Positions 1 through 6,175 of a stretch of DNA of 8,475 nucleotides are shown piece after piece. The DNA lies in the NCBI GenBank assembly GCA_046095485.1, contig JBJTJN010000030.1:1-8475 (forward strand). The letters are read 5' to 3'. This DNA is from SYFI01 sp046095485. Its GTDB lineage: Bacteria; Actinomycetota; Thermoleophilia; Miltoncostaeales; Miltoncostaeaceae. The position numbers and the translations under genes were made by a program. Below the pieces are notes generated by a model. That model was not told the origin of the DNA. It made no database searches and was given only the letters and a program-made list of their open reading frames with translations. How positions within the stretch are numbered: the stretch's first letter is position 1; each line of letters starts with the position of its first letter.

Positions 1-165
1 GACGTGCTGTCGGACGACATCAAGGAGCAGTTGATCGGCCACACCCCGCTGGGGCGCCTTGGCACGCCGGACGACGTCGCGGGACTCGTGGCGTTCCTGT
101 GCTCGGACGCGGCTGCCTTCATCACCGGGACGGTCATCCCGGTGGACGGCGGCCTGGGGATGTAG
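1..165 (+). CDS. fabG: 3-oxoacyl-ACP reductase FabG, C-terminal fragment
   Basis: Only the last 54 codons are in the window; the reading frame is open at base 1 and ends at TAG 163-165. FabG is the NADPH-dependent reductase of type II fatty acid synthesis in the cytoplasm, converting 3-oxoacyl-ACP to 3-hydroxyacyl-ACP. The visible part reads as a short-chain dehydrogenase tail: TPLGRLGTPDDVAGLVAFLCSD (residues 15-36 of the fragment), then AAFITGTVIPVDGG and a terminal LGM. The PxxR.G.P.dvA...FL.S and itG....vDGG blocks are hallmarks of the family. The catalytic Ser-Tyr-Lys and the Rossmann glycines lie upstream and cannot be checked. fabF follows 12 bases downstream, so FabG is the specific call rather than another short-chain dehydrogenase. 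Confidence 0.88.
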   Translation, partial: DVLSDDIKEQLIGHTPLGRLGTPDDVAGLVAFLCSDAAAFITGTVIPVDGGLGM

Positions 166-177
166 GCGGGAGACGTC

Positions 178-1452
178 ATGGCAAGCACCCTGATCGACGC
201 AAACGGCCTCCGGCGCGTGGTGATCACCGGTATCGGCCTGGTGTCGCCGCTCGGCCTGGGGCGCGACGACGCCTGGGCCGCGGCGAAGGCCGGAACGTCA
301 ACGGCCGCGCCCATCCGGCAGTTCGACCCCTCCGACTGCGACACGCACTTCGCGTGCGAGGTGCCCGAGGCCTTCGACATCGAGCAGTTCCTCGATCGCA
401 AGACCGCCCGCCGCATGGACCGCTTCTCGCACCTGGGCGTGGCCGCCGCGATGCTGGGCTACGAGGACTCGGGGATCAAGGGGACGGTGAGCCCCGAGCG
501 CATGGGCGTGCTCATCGGGTCGGGCATCGGCGGCATCCAGACCTGGCACGACCAGACCGTGCGCCTGCGCGACCTGGGCCCCACCCGCGTGAGCCCGCTG
601 TTCATCCCCACCATCATCGCCAACATGGGCGCGGCGCAGTCGTCGATGGAGCTCGGCCTGCAGGGCCCGCTCTCATGCAGCACCACCGCCTGCGCATCGG
701 CCAACCACGCCATCGGCGACGCCTTCGACCACATCCGCCTGGGCCGCGCCGACGCCATGATCGCCGGGGGCGCCGAAGGCGCTGTGGCCCTGGTGGGCAT
801 CGCGGGCTTCAACGCCATGAAGGCGCTCTCCACGCGCAACGACGACCCGGCTACGGCCAGCCGCCCGTTCGACAGCGGGCGCGATGGGTTCGTGATGGGC
901 GAGGCCGGCGCGGTGATCGTGCTCGAGGAGATGGGCCACGCCATCGACCGCGGCGCCGACATCGTCTGCGAGCTGGCGGGCTATGGCCTGTCGGGCGACG
1001 CCCACCACATCACCGAGCCCGACCCCACCGCGGTGGGTCCCGCCCTGGCCATGACCATGGCCCTCGCCGACGCCGGCATCGAGCCGTCGGAGGTTGACTA
1101 CGTGAACGCCCACGGCACCTCCACCCCGGTGGGCGACCCGTCGGAGATCCGCGTGATCAAGCGGGCGCTGGGCGACGACAAGGCCGCGCGCACCATGGTG
1201 AGCAGCACGAAGTCGATGCACGGCCACACCCTCGGCGCCGCCGGCGGGCTGGAGGCCGCGCTCACCGCGCTGGCCGTGCGCGACGGCGTGGTGCCGCCCA
1301 CCATCAACGTGAGCGAGCTCGACCCCGAGTGCGCGGGCGTGGACCACGTGCTGGGCGAGGCCCGCGAGGCCGACGTGCGGGTGGCGCTGTCGAACGTGTT
1401 CGGCTTCGGCGGCCACAACGCCACGCTGGCGTTCCGCCGCATGGAGGACTGA
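178..1452 (+). CDS. fabF: 3-oxoacyl-ACP synthase II (beta-ketoacyl-ACP synthase, FabF)
   Basis: This 424-residue protein, close to the usual FabF length, condenses malonyl-ACP with acyl-ACP to extend fatty acids by two carbons. The thiolase-fold signatures are intact. VVITGIGLVSPLG sits at the N-terminus, and the nucleophile is Cys172 in STTACASANHAIGDA. The two active-site histidines are His312 in VNAHGTSTPVGD and His350 in HGHTLGAAGGLEA, with Lys345 in the SSTKSM block. The C-terminal loop is NVFGFGGHNATL. The ATG at 178 has GGGAG at 168-172, five bases upstream, which supports this start. It lies directly behind fabG with no acyl carrier protein gene between them, unlike the common fabG-acpP-fabF order. 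Its TGA (1450-1452) overlaps the next ATG by one base, suggesting translational coupling. Other ketosynthases such as FabB are less likely given this context and sequence. Confidence 0.95.
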   Translation: MASTLIDANGLRRVVITGIGLVSPLGLGRDDAWAAAKAGTSTAAPIRQFDPSDCDTHFACEVPEAFDIEQFLDRKTARRMDRFSHLGVAAAMLGYEDSGIKGTVSPERMGVLIGSGIGGIQTWHDQTVRLRDLGPTRVSPLFIPTIIANMGAAQSSMELGLQGPLSCSTTACASANHAIGDAFDHIRLGRADAMIAGGAEGAVALVGIAGFNAMKALSTRNDDPATASRPFDSGRDGFVMGEAGAVIVLEEMGHAIDRGADIVCELAGYGLSGDAHHITEPDPTAVGPALAMTMALADAGIEPSEVDYVNAHGTSTPVGDPSEIRVIKRALGDDKAARTMVSSTKSMHGHTLGAAGGLEAALTALAVRDGVVPPTINVSELDPECAGVDHVLGEAREADVRVALSNVFGFGGHNATLAFRRMED

Positions 1453-2075
1453 TGGCGAAGTCGGCGGGCCACGCCGGGGGCCACTACCCGAGCCGGCTGC
1501 GCGTGGCGTTCACGCCGATACGCGACGCGTGGTTCCGGCTGGCCACCAAGGTGTACGGCCCGGGCACCAAGACCCGCCCGTGGACGTGGATCGGCGACGA
1601 GCGCATCGCCATCGGCAGCGTTCCCACGCCCGAGAGCCTGCAGGTGCTGGCCCGCGAGGGCGTCACCCACGTGGTCAACTGCCGCGCGCGCCTGCAGACG
1701 CACTTCAGCCAGGATCTCTCGGCCGAGCGCGCGGTGTTCGGCGACCGCAACGTGGCGGTGGCCCCCATGTGGGACCACGGCCGCCACCAGCCGCCCGAGA
1801 AGTGGGCGCGCGCGGCCGAGATCGCCGCGGGGTGGCTGGACGACGACCCCCATGCCCGGGTGCTCATCCACTGCCAGCGCGGCCGCCGCCGGTCGCTGTT
1901 CGTGGCCTACGCGGTGCTGCGCCTGCGCGGGCGGTCGCCCGAGGTGGCGGCGCGCGACCTGCTCGAGTACCGCCACGAGGCCCGCCTGGTGCCCACCTAC
2001 CGCAAGGCGGTGGAGGACTGGCTGGCCACCGGGGTGAAGCCCATCCACCAGGCCGACCTGGACGCCGTACGATGA
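1452..2075 (+). CDS. Dual-specificity-type protein (or lipid) phosphatase
   Basis: This 207-residue protein carries the cysteine-phosphatase signature HCX5RS: His140, nucleophile Cys141, and Arg147-Ser148 in HCQRGRRRS. Upstream, TWIGDERIAIGSVPTPESLQ and GVTHVVNCRAR match the N-terminal strands of dual-specificity phosphatases. Asp108 in MWDHGRH is a plausible general acid. Members remove phosphate from Ser/Thr/Tyr residues, and some related enzymes (PTPMT1 type) act on phosphatidylglycerophosphate; the substrate here is unknown. The first 45 or so residues are basic and lack a clear signal peptide or membrane segment, so the protein is probably cytoplasmic. The ATG at 1452 overlaps the fabF stop (TGATG), and accD starts 10 bases after its TGA. 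That places it firmly inside a fatty-acid operon, so a role in lipid metabolism or in reversing phosphorylation of its enzymes is a reasonable inference. The signature loop is unusually arginine-rich. Confidence 0.85.
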   Translation: MAKSAGHAGGHYPSRLRVAFTPIRDAWFRLATKVYGPGTKTRPWTWIGDERIAIGSVPTPESLQVLAREGVTHVVNCRARLQTHFSQDLSAERAVFGDRNVAVAPMWDHGRHQPPEKWARAAEIAAGWLDDDPHARVLIHCQRGRRRSLFVAYAVLRLRGRSPEVAARDLLEYRHEARLVPTYRKAVEDWLATGVKPIHQADLDAVR

Positions 2076-2085
2076 TGGCCAGGCC

Positions 2086-3117
2086 ATGAGTCGCGTCGGA
2101 CGCAACATCCACGTGTCGGTGGACCGCCTGCGCCAGCTGGCCCAGCGCGAGGGCCGCCCGCGGCGCATCAAGGCCGACGCCGGCACCTGCCCCAAGTGCG
2201 ACAGCCACTACTCGGCAGATGAGATGCGCCGCAACATGCGGGTGTGCCCCGCCTGCGGCCACCACTTCGCGGTGATGGCCCGCGAGCGCATGGAGCAGTT
2301 GGGCGAGCCCGGTGGCTACGTGGAGCTCTGGCCCGAGCTGAGGGCATCGGATCCGCTGCAGTTCACCGACCTCAAGCCCTACACCGAGCGCATCGTGGAG
2401 GCCGAGAAGTCCACGGGCATGGGTGAGGCCATCGTGTGCGCCGAGCTCGAGGTGCGCCACCAGCCGGCCGTGGCCGCGGTGATGGACTTCTCGTTCATGG
2501 GCGGCAGCATGGGCGCGGTGGTGGGCGAGAAGTTCGCGCGCGCCTGCGACTACGCCGCGCAGAAGGGCCTGCCGCTCATCGTCGTGTCGGCGTCCGGTGG
2601 CGCCCGCATGCAGGAGGGCACCCTGGCGCTGATGCAGATGGCCAAGACGGTCATCGCGCTCGACGCCCTGGCCGAGGCCCGCGTGCCGGTGGTCGTGGTG
2701 CTGGCGCACCCCACCACGGGTGGCGTGTGGGCATCGTTCGCGTCGCTGGGTGATGTCACCTATGCCGAGCCCGGCGCGCTCATCGCCTTCAGCGGCCCGC
2801 GGGTGATCGAGGAGACCACCCGCGAGGTGCTGCCTGAGGACTTCGGCCGCGCCGAGGCCCAGCTCAGGAACGGCCAGGTGGACGCCGTGGTGGATCGCCG
2901 CGAGCTGGCCCAGCGCATCGGCCGGGTGCTGCACATCCTGTCGCGGCCGCCCGGAGAGGACGCCAGCACCGCGGCACCCGCGCTGCAATGGGCGCAGGGC
3001 GGCGCGCAGAAGGTGGGCGAGGCCGTGCAGGCGCTGCCGTCGCTGCCGCGCAAGATGATGGACCGCATGCGTCCGGGATCCACCGACGGCGAGGACCCCG
3101 GGGAGACCCCCGCATGA
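2086..3117 (+). CDS. accD: Acetyl-CoA carboxylase carboxyltransferase subunit beta (AccD)
   Basis: AccD forms, with AccA, the carboxyltransferase that moves CO2 from carboxybiotin to acetyl-CoA to give malonyl-CoA. The 343-residue protein starts with the family zinc ribbon: Cys35-x2-Cys38 and Cys54-x2-Cys57 (CPKC, CPAC). The crotonase-fold core has MDFSFMGGSMGAVVGEKF (133-150), VSASGGARMQEG (167-178), HPTTGGVWASFASLGD (208-223) and AEPGALIAFSGPRVIEET (227-244), as expected for the CoA-binding beta subunit. Beyond about residue 287 there is an Ala/Gly/Pro-rich tail of roughly 55 residues, longer than in typical AccD proteins. The ATG at 2086 follows the phosphatase stop by 10 bases with only a weak AGG upstream, so coupled translation is likely. 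The end overlaps the accA start by four bases (ATGA). The biotin carboxylase and biotin carrier subunits are not in the window. Confidence 0.96.
   Translation: MSRVGRNIHVSVDRLRQLAQREGRPRRIKADAGTCPKCDSHYSADEMRRNMRVCPACGHHFAVMARERMEQLGEPGGYVELWPELRASDPLQFTDLKPYTERIVEAEKSTGMGEAIVCAELEVRHQPAVAAVMDFSFMGGSMGAVVGEKFARACDYAAQKGLPLIVVSASGGARMQEGTLALMQMAKTVIALDALAEARVPVVVVLAHPTTGGVWASFASLGDVTYAEPGALIAFSGPRVIEETTREVLPEDFGRAEAQLRNGQVDAVVDRRELAQRIGRVLHILSRPPGEDASTAAPALQWAQGGAQKVGEAVQALPSLPRKMMDRMRPGSTDGEDPGETPA
3091..3104 (+). repeat. 14-base direct repeat, copy 1, in front of accA
   Basis: GAGGACCCCGGGGA occurs here and again at 4049-4062. This copy ends nine bases before the accA ATG and overlaps its Shine-Dalgarno-like GGGGAG. 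It also encodes EDPGE near the AccD C-terminus. It contains the palindrome CCCCGGGG. The identity is directly visible; any function is inference. Confidence 0.6.
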
Positions 3118-4034
3118 CCGACCGCAAGCAGGGCGGGCGGTTCCGCAAGGTGACCGACAAGGTGCGCCGCGCTCCGGAGGCCCAGGACGAGGACCTCTGG
3201 GAGCGCGTGCAGCTGGCGCGCCACGCCGAGCGCCCCTACACCCTCGACTACATCAATCGCCTGTGCAGCGACTTCGAGGAGCTCCACGGCGACCGCTACT
3301 TCTCGGACGACGCCGCGCTGGTGGCCGGGTTCGGCCGCTACCACGACACCCCCGTGGCCTTCATCGGGCAGCAGAAGGGCCGCGACACCAACGAGCGCAC
3401 CTATCGCAACTGCGGCATGGCCGGGCCAGAGGGCTACCGCAAGGCCATGCGCGTGATGGAGATCGCCAACCGCCTTGGAGTGCCGGTGGTCACGCTTATC
3501 GACACCCCCGGGGCGTTCCCGGGCGCCAGCGCCGAGGAGCGCGGGCAGGGTGGCGCCATCAGCCGCAGCATCCAGATGATGTGGCGGCTCGACGTGCCCA
3601 CGGTGGCCGTGATCATCGGCGAGGGGTCGTCGGGCGGCGCGCTGGGTCTGGGCGTGGCCGACCGCGTGCTCATGCTCGAGAACAGCACCTACTCGGTGAT
3701 CAGCCCGGAGGGCGCCTCGGCGATCCTCTGGCGTGACGCCAGCAAGGCCAAGCTGGCCGCGCAGGCCTTCAAGCCCACCGCGGCCAACTGCTACCGGTGG
3801 GGAGTGGTGGACGCCGTGGTGCCCGAGCCCGAGGGCGGCGCCCACACCGACCCCGAGCAGGCCGCGGAGATCGTCGACCAGTACCTCTCCCGCACCCTCG
3901 CCGAACTCGGCGCCATGCCCACGGCCGACCGCCGCCGCGCGCGGCGCGAGCGCTTCCGCAAGCTCGGTCCGCTGCGTGATCCCGAGGGCGGCATGGGAAT
4001 GGCCACCGGGCGCGAGACCCCGCCCCCGGGCTGA
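3114..4034 (+). CDS. accA: Acetyl-CoA carboxylase carboxyltransferase subunit alpha (AccA)
   Basis: This 306-residue protein is the partner of AccD in the heterotetrameric carboxyltransferase and binds the carboxybiotin side. Diagnostic blocks in order are FEELHGDRYFSDDAALVAGF (54-73), FIGQQKGRDTNERTYRNCGM (83-102), PEGYRKAMRVMEIANRL (105-121), DTPGAFPGASAEERGQGG (130-147), IGEGSSGGALGLGVADRVLM (168-187) and STYSVISPEGASAILWRD (191-208). The usual GHQKGR is GQQKGR here. The ATG at 3114 lies within the accD stop (ATGA). GGGGAG at 3100-3105 is eight bases upstream and favours this start over anything inside accD. The N-terminal 27 residues are basic, and the C-terminus ends in a Gly/Pro-rich tail. 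The coupled accD-accA arrangement fits equal amounts of the two subunits. Confidence 0.96.
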   Translation: MTDRKQGGRFRKVTDKVRRAPEAQDEDLWERVQLARHAERPYTLDYINRLCSDFEELHGDRYFSDDAALVAGFGRYHDTPVAFIGQQKGRDTNERTYRNCGMAGPEGYRKAMRVMEIANRLGVPVVTLIDTPGAFPGASAEERGQGGAISRSIQMMWRLDVPTVAVIIGEGSSGGALGLGVADRVLMLENSTYSVISPEGASAILWRDASKAKLAAQAFKPTAANCYRWGVVDAVVPEPEGGAHTDPEQAAEIVDQYLSRTLAELGAMPTADRRRARRERFRKLGPLRDPEGGMGMATGRETPPPG

Positions 4035-4048
4035 CCGTGCCGCCCCAG

Positions 4049-4062
4049 GAGGACCCCGGGGA
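4049..4062 (+). repeat. 14-base direct repeat, copy 2, in front of the unknown gene
   Basis: This is an exact second copy of GAGGACCCCGGGGA (first at 3091-3104). It ends seven bases before the ATG at 4070 and, with the adjoining AGGAGG at 4047-4052, makes up that gene's ribosome-binding region. Two copies at the same place relative to successive starts suggest a duplicated translation-initiation segment, though chance in GC-rich DNA is possible. Confidence 0.6.
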
Positions 4063-4069
4063 ACGCCGC

Positions 4070-4462
4070 ATGGACGCCAGTCGCCTGGCGCCGATCGACG
4101 ACCCGCTCGCCCTGGCCCGTCAGGTGGCGGACGGCGAGCCCTCCGACCCCTGGCCCCAGGTGCGGGACATCCTCGACGACGCCCGCGCGGGACTCCCCGA
4201 CACCGAGTTCGAGGCCGTGGTGGGCGCCACGCGCCGGGTGATCCACCCGCTCATGCAGGGCCGCCCGGCTGAGTGGCCGCCCGCGGGCCCGTCAGATGGC
4301 GGCAGCCTGCCCGCCGGCGCCGCGGCCGCCATGCGCGACCTTCGCGCCACGCTGTGCCTGTCGGCGCGCCATGGAGGCCCCGGCAGCGCCCGGGCGCTGG
4401 CCATGCTGGGCCGCCGCATCGACGCCCACCTCGATGACCTCGTGACCGGGCAGGACATCTAG
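4070..4462 (+). CDS. Hypothetical protein, last gene of the fatty-acid operon
   Basis: I do not recognise this 130-residue protein. It is acidic in its first half (IDDPLALARQVADGEPSDPW, then ILDDARAGLPDTEFEAVVGATRRVIHPL) and has a Pro/Gly/Ala-rich middle at about 65-85. A probable helical end carries the only cysteine (Cys96) and the pattern RALAMLGRRIDAHLDDLV. It looks soluble, with no signal peptide or membrane segment. Codon use matches its neighbours (G/C at nearly all third positions), which argues for a real gene. I chose ATG 4070 because GGGGAA lies seven bases upstream and AGGAGG at 4047-4052 precedes it. A GTG at 4037 would add 11 residues but has those signals inside the coding region. 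It follows accA by 35 bases and is probably cotranscribed. Its TAG shares CTAG with the converging lipid kinase gene. Confidence 0.72.
   Translation: MDASRLAPIDDPLALARQVADGEPSDPWPQVRDILDDARAGLPDTEFEAVVGATRRVIHPLMQGRPAEWPPAGPSDGGSLPAGAAAAMRDLRATLCLSARHGGPGSARALAMLGRRIDAHLDDLVTGQDI
4459..4462. other. Shared CTAG: overlapping stop codons of two converging genes
   Basis: The palindrome CTAG supplies TAG on the plus strand (4460-4462) for the unknown gene and TAG on the minus strand (4461-4459) for the lipid kinase. There is no space between the two genes for an intergenic terminator. Transcripts from both sides must therefore end inside the opposite gene and overlap as antisense RNA. Confidence 0.9.
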
Positions 4463-5421
4463 CGGCGCGGCGGGGTGTCGCCCCTCAGCACCAGCAGCCC
4501 GGTGGCGGGGCGCACCACGATGCGCCGGTGACGCCCCAGCGGCTCGCCGTCGGCCTGCACCGCCACGCCATCGGGTGACTCCATCACGATCTCCTGGCTG
4601 GCGGTGCCGTGCGCGATGCGCGGGGAGTCGAGGTGCCATCCGCCCGTGAAGGCGCCGGCGGCGGCCACGGCCGGGCCCGTCATGCCGCGGCCCACCGAGC
4701 CGAGCCAGCCCAGCGCCCCGTCGTTACCGGCATCGGGGATGAGGTCGAAGGCGCGGGTGCGGAAGTACGCATAGGGCCGCGTGCAGGCAATGCTCACCGA
4801 TGCCAGCGGGAAGGGCGTGCCGTGGTCCACGCTCACGCGCATGGGGGTGCGGCGCACCTGCCGGGCTGCCGCGACGAACGTGGCGCCCGCGAACCACAGC
4901 TGGCCGATGCGGCGCTTCATGTCGGGGTGGCGCTCCACCATGTCGGCGGCCTCGGCGTCTATCCCGACGCCGGCGTTCACGATGAACGGCCGCTCCTGTC
5001 CGCCCGCCTCGACGATGCCGATGGTCACGGGCTCGGCGCGCTGGCCGCTGGCGAGCACGTCGACCAGGCGGTCAATGGCCTCGCGGGCATCCGTGGGCCA
5101 GCCGATGGTGCGCGCGAACACGTTGGTGCTGCCGGTGGGCATGGGGGCCAGCGCCGCGCCGGTGTCCACCAGGGCACCCGCGGCCTCGGCGGCGGTGCCG
5201 TCACCGCCCAGGGTCACCACGGTGAGGGCGTCGTGCTCCTTCATGGCCAGCTTCGCCAGCTCGGCGGCGTGCCCGAGGTGCTGGGTGGTGAGCACCGCCT
5301 GCAGGCCGAAGGGCTCGAGGCGCGTGGTGGCGTACTCGGTCACCCCGGGATGCGCCGCCGTGGATCGCGGGTTGACCAGGATCGCGATCGGGTGGCCCGC
5401 AGCGTGCCGCGGTTCGGTCAA
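4459..5421 (-). CDS. Diacylglycerol/sphingosine kinase family lipid kinase
   Basis: This 320-residue protein belongs to the DagK/YegS/LCB5 lipid kinase family, which uses ATP to phosphorylate diacylglycerol or related lipids, usually at the inner face of the membrane. The catalytic domain shows IAILVNPRS (12-20), the nucleotide-binding GGDGT (72-76) in VVTLGGDGTAAEA, and MPTGSTNVFARTIGWP (94-109), the family's P-x-G-T-x-N block with Ser in place of Thr. The C-terminal domain ends with VAVQADGEPLG, the usual QxDGEp motif. The length is typical. The start is TTG at 5421, inside the upstream hydrolase stop (TTGA), with GGGGGA just upstream; no ATG gives a better fit. It may recycle diacylglycerol to phosphatidic acid. 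YegS-like, BmrU-like and DgkB-like activities cannot be told apart from sequence alone. Confidence 0.9.
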   Translation of the reverse strand: MTEPRHAAGHPIAILVNPRSTAAHPGVTEYATTRLEPFGLQAVLTTQHLGHAAELAKLAMKEHDALTVVTLGGDGTAAEAAGALVDTGAALAPMPTGSTNVFARTIGWPTDAREAIDRLVDVLASGQRAEPVTIGIVEAGGQERPFIVNAGVGIDAEAADMVERHPDMKRRIGQLWFAGATFVAAARQVRRTPMRVSVDHGTPFPLASVSIACTRPYAYFRTRAFDLIPDAGNDGALGWLGSVGRGMTGPAVAAAGAFTGGWHLDSPRIAHGTASQEIVMESPDGVAVQADGEPLGRHRRIVVRPATGLLVLRGDTPPRR

Positions 5422-6128
5422 GCGTCCCCCGCCAGCGAGAGCTCGAGGCGCGCGAGGAACGCCGCGATGAGCAGGTCGATCATGTCGGGGCGCTCCAGCT
5501 GCGGCACGTGGGCGGTCTCGGCGATGATCGCCAGCGTGGCATCGGGCAGCTCATCCGCGAGCTCCTCCGACAACCACATGGGCACCAGCGGGTCGGACTC
5601 CCCGGTCATCACCATGGCGGGAACGTCCACGCCGCCGAGCTTGCCGCGCAGGTCGTGCGCCTGGGCCGATAGGTAGTCGGCGCGAAGGGAGTCGGGCCCC
5701 ATGGAGATGACCGAGTTGGTGCCGCGTCGGATGAGGTCGGGCTCGTGGTGCAGCCACGACTGCTCCACCATGCGCGCGCACTCGGCCTCGAAGTCGGCGT
5801 CGATGCGCGCGATGGCGTCGTCGGGCACCGGCAGGCGCGCACCCGTGGACACCAGCACCAGGCCGGCCACCAGGTCGGGGCGCGCCAGGGCGATCTCCAG
5901 CGCCACGGCGCCCCCCAGCGAGTGGCCCACCATCACCATCGGCCCCTCGACCCCCTCCACCTCGGCGATCACCCACTCGGCCATGGCCTGGGTGCCCACC
6001 AGCGGCGCGCCGTCGGGATGCCCGGGCAGGGCAACGGCCAGCGCGCCCTCGAACCGGGCCAGCTGGGGGCCCCACGATGCGGGCGTTCGGCCCGCGCCGT
6101 GGATGAATACGGGACGCGGGGCGTCTAT
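5418..6128 (-). CDS. Alpha/beta hydrolase with apparent ATA start
   Basis: This is a 236-residue alpha/beta-hydrolase-fold enzyme, counting from the apparent ATA start. Visible elements are the oxyanion-hole strand RPVFIHGAGRTPASW (5-19), the nucleophile elbow VGHSLGGAVALEIAL (67-81, Ser70), the acid TGESDPLVP (Asp179) and the base AETAHVPQLERPD (His207). The substrate cannot be deduced; esterases, lactonases and related C-C hydrolases share this pattern. The frame is open back to a TGA at 6179-6177. It contains no ATG, GTG or TTG before GTG 5999, which would remove the oxyanion strand. A perfect GGAGGTGA at 6140-6133 is correctly spaced for ATA at 6128-6126. So either ATA is a rare start or a single G-to-A change (true or artefactual) has occurred. 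The gene is coupled to the lipid kinase through TTGA and probably acts on a lipid or ester substrate (inference). Confidence 0.85.
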   Translation of the reverse strand: MDAPRPVFIHGAGRTPASWGPQLARFEGALAVALPGHPDGAPLVGTQAMAEWVIAEVEGVEGPMVMVGHSLGGAVALEIALARPDLVAGLVLVSTGARLPVPDDAIARIDADFEAECARMVEQSWLHHEPDLIRRGTNSVISMGPDSLRADYLSAQAHDLRGKLGGVDVPAMVMTGESDPLVPMWLSEELADELPDATLAIIAETAHVPQLERPDMIDLLIAAFLARLELSLAGDA

Positions 6129-6132
6129 GGGG

Positions 6133-6140
6133 TCACCTCC
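6133..6140 (-). promoter_or_regulatory. Perfect Shine-Dalgarno sequence for the hydrolase
   Basis: Read on the minus strand, these bases are GGAGGTGA, a full match to the 16S rRNA anti-Shine-Dalgarno core. There are seven bases between GGAGG and the ATA codon at 6128-6126. A GTG inside this motif is followed after two codons by TAG, so it cannot be the start. This is the strongest ribosome-binding site in the window and fixes the start position despite the odd codon. Confidence 0.85.
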
Positions 6141-6153
6141 TGCACGGCGATCA

Positions 6154-6175
6154 TGGTAGCGGTGCCGCTGGTAGC
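6154..6175. promoter_or_regulatory. Dyad with flanking direct repeats in the divergent gap
   Basis: Between the divergent hydrolase and HAD phosphatase genes, TGGTAGC occurs at 6154-6160 and again at 6169-6175, 15 bases apart. They flank an inverted repeat, AGCGG-TG-CCGCT, at 6158-6169. This could be an operator for either promoter. I see no convincing -10/-35 pair on either strand, and such short repeats can arise by chance in GC-rich DNA. Confidence 0.3.

Noticed and set aside
1098..2195. Minus-strand open frame of 365 codons opposite fabF, the phosphatase gene and the accD start
   Set aside because: It crosses three convincing plus-strand gene boundaries and has no family motifs; a shadow of high GC content. 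The same applies to minus-strand frames at 673-1416, 1864-2988 and 2760-3845.
4037..4069. GTG 4037 as start of the unknown gene
   Set aside because: It would place the AGGAGG and GGGGAA signals inside the coding region, and it has no ribosome-binding site of its own; ATG 4070 fits better.
4472..4484. GGGG-TGTCG-CCCC hairpin just past the convergent stop codons as a terminator
   Set aside because: The stem is only four base pairs, has no T-rich tract on either side, and lies inside the lipid kinase coding region; such stems are frequent in GC-rich DNA.
5997..5999. GTG 5999 as start of the alpha/beta hydrolase
   Set aside because: It would delete the first strands and the IHGAG oxyanion motif, which are clearly encoded upstream in the same frame behind a perfect ribosome-binding site.
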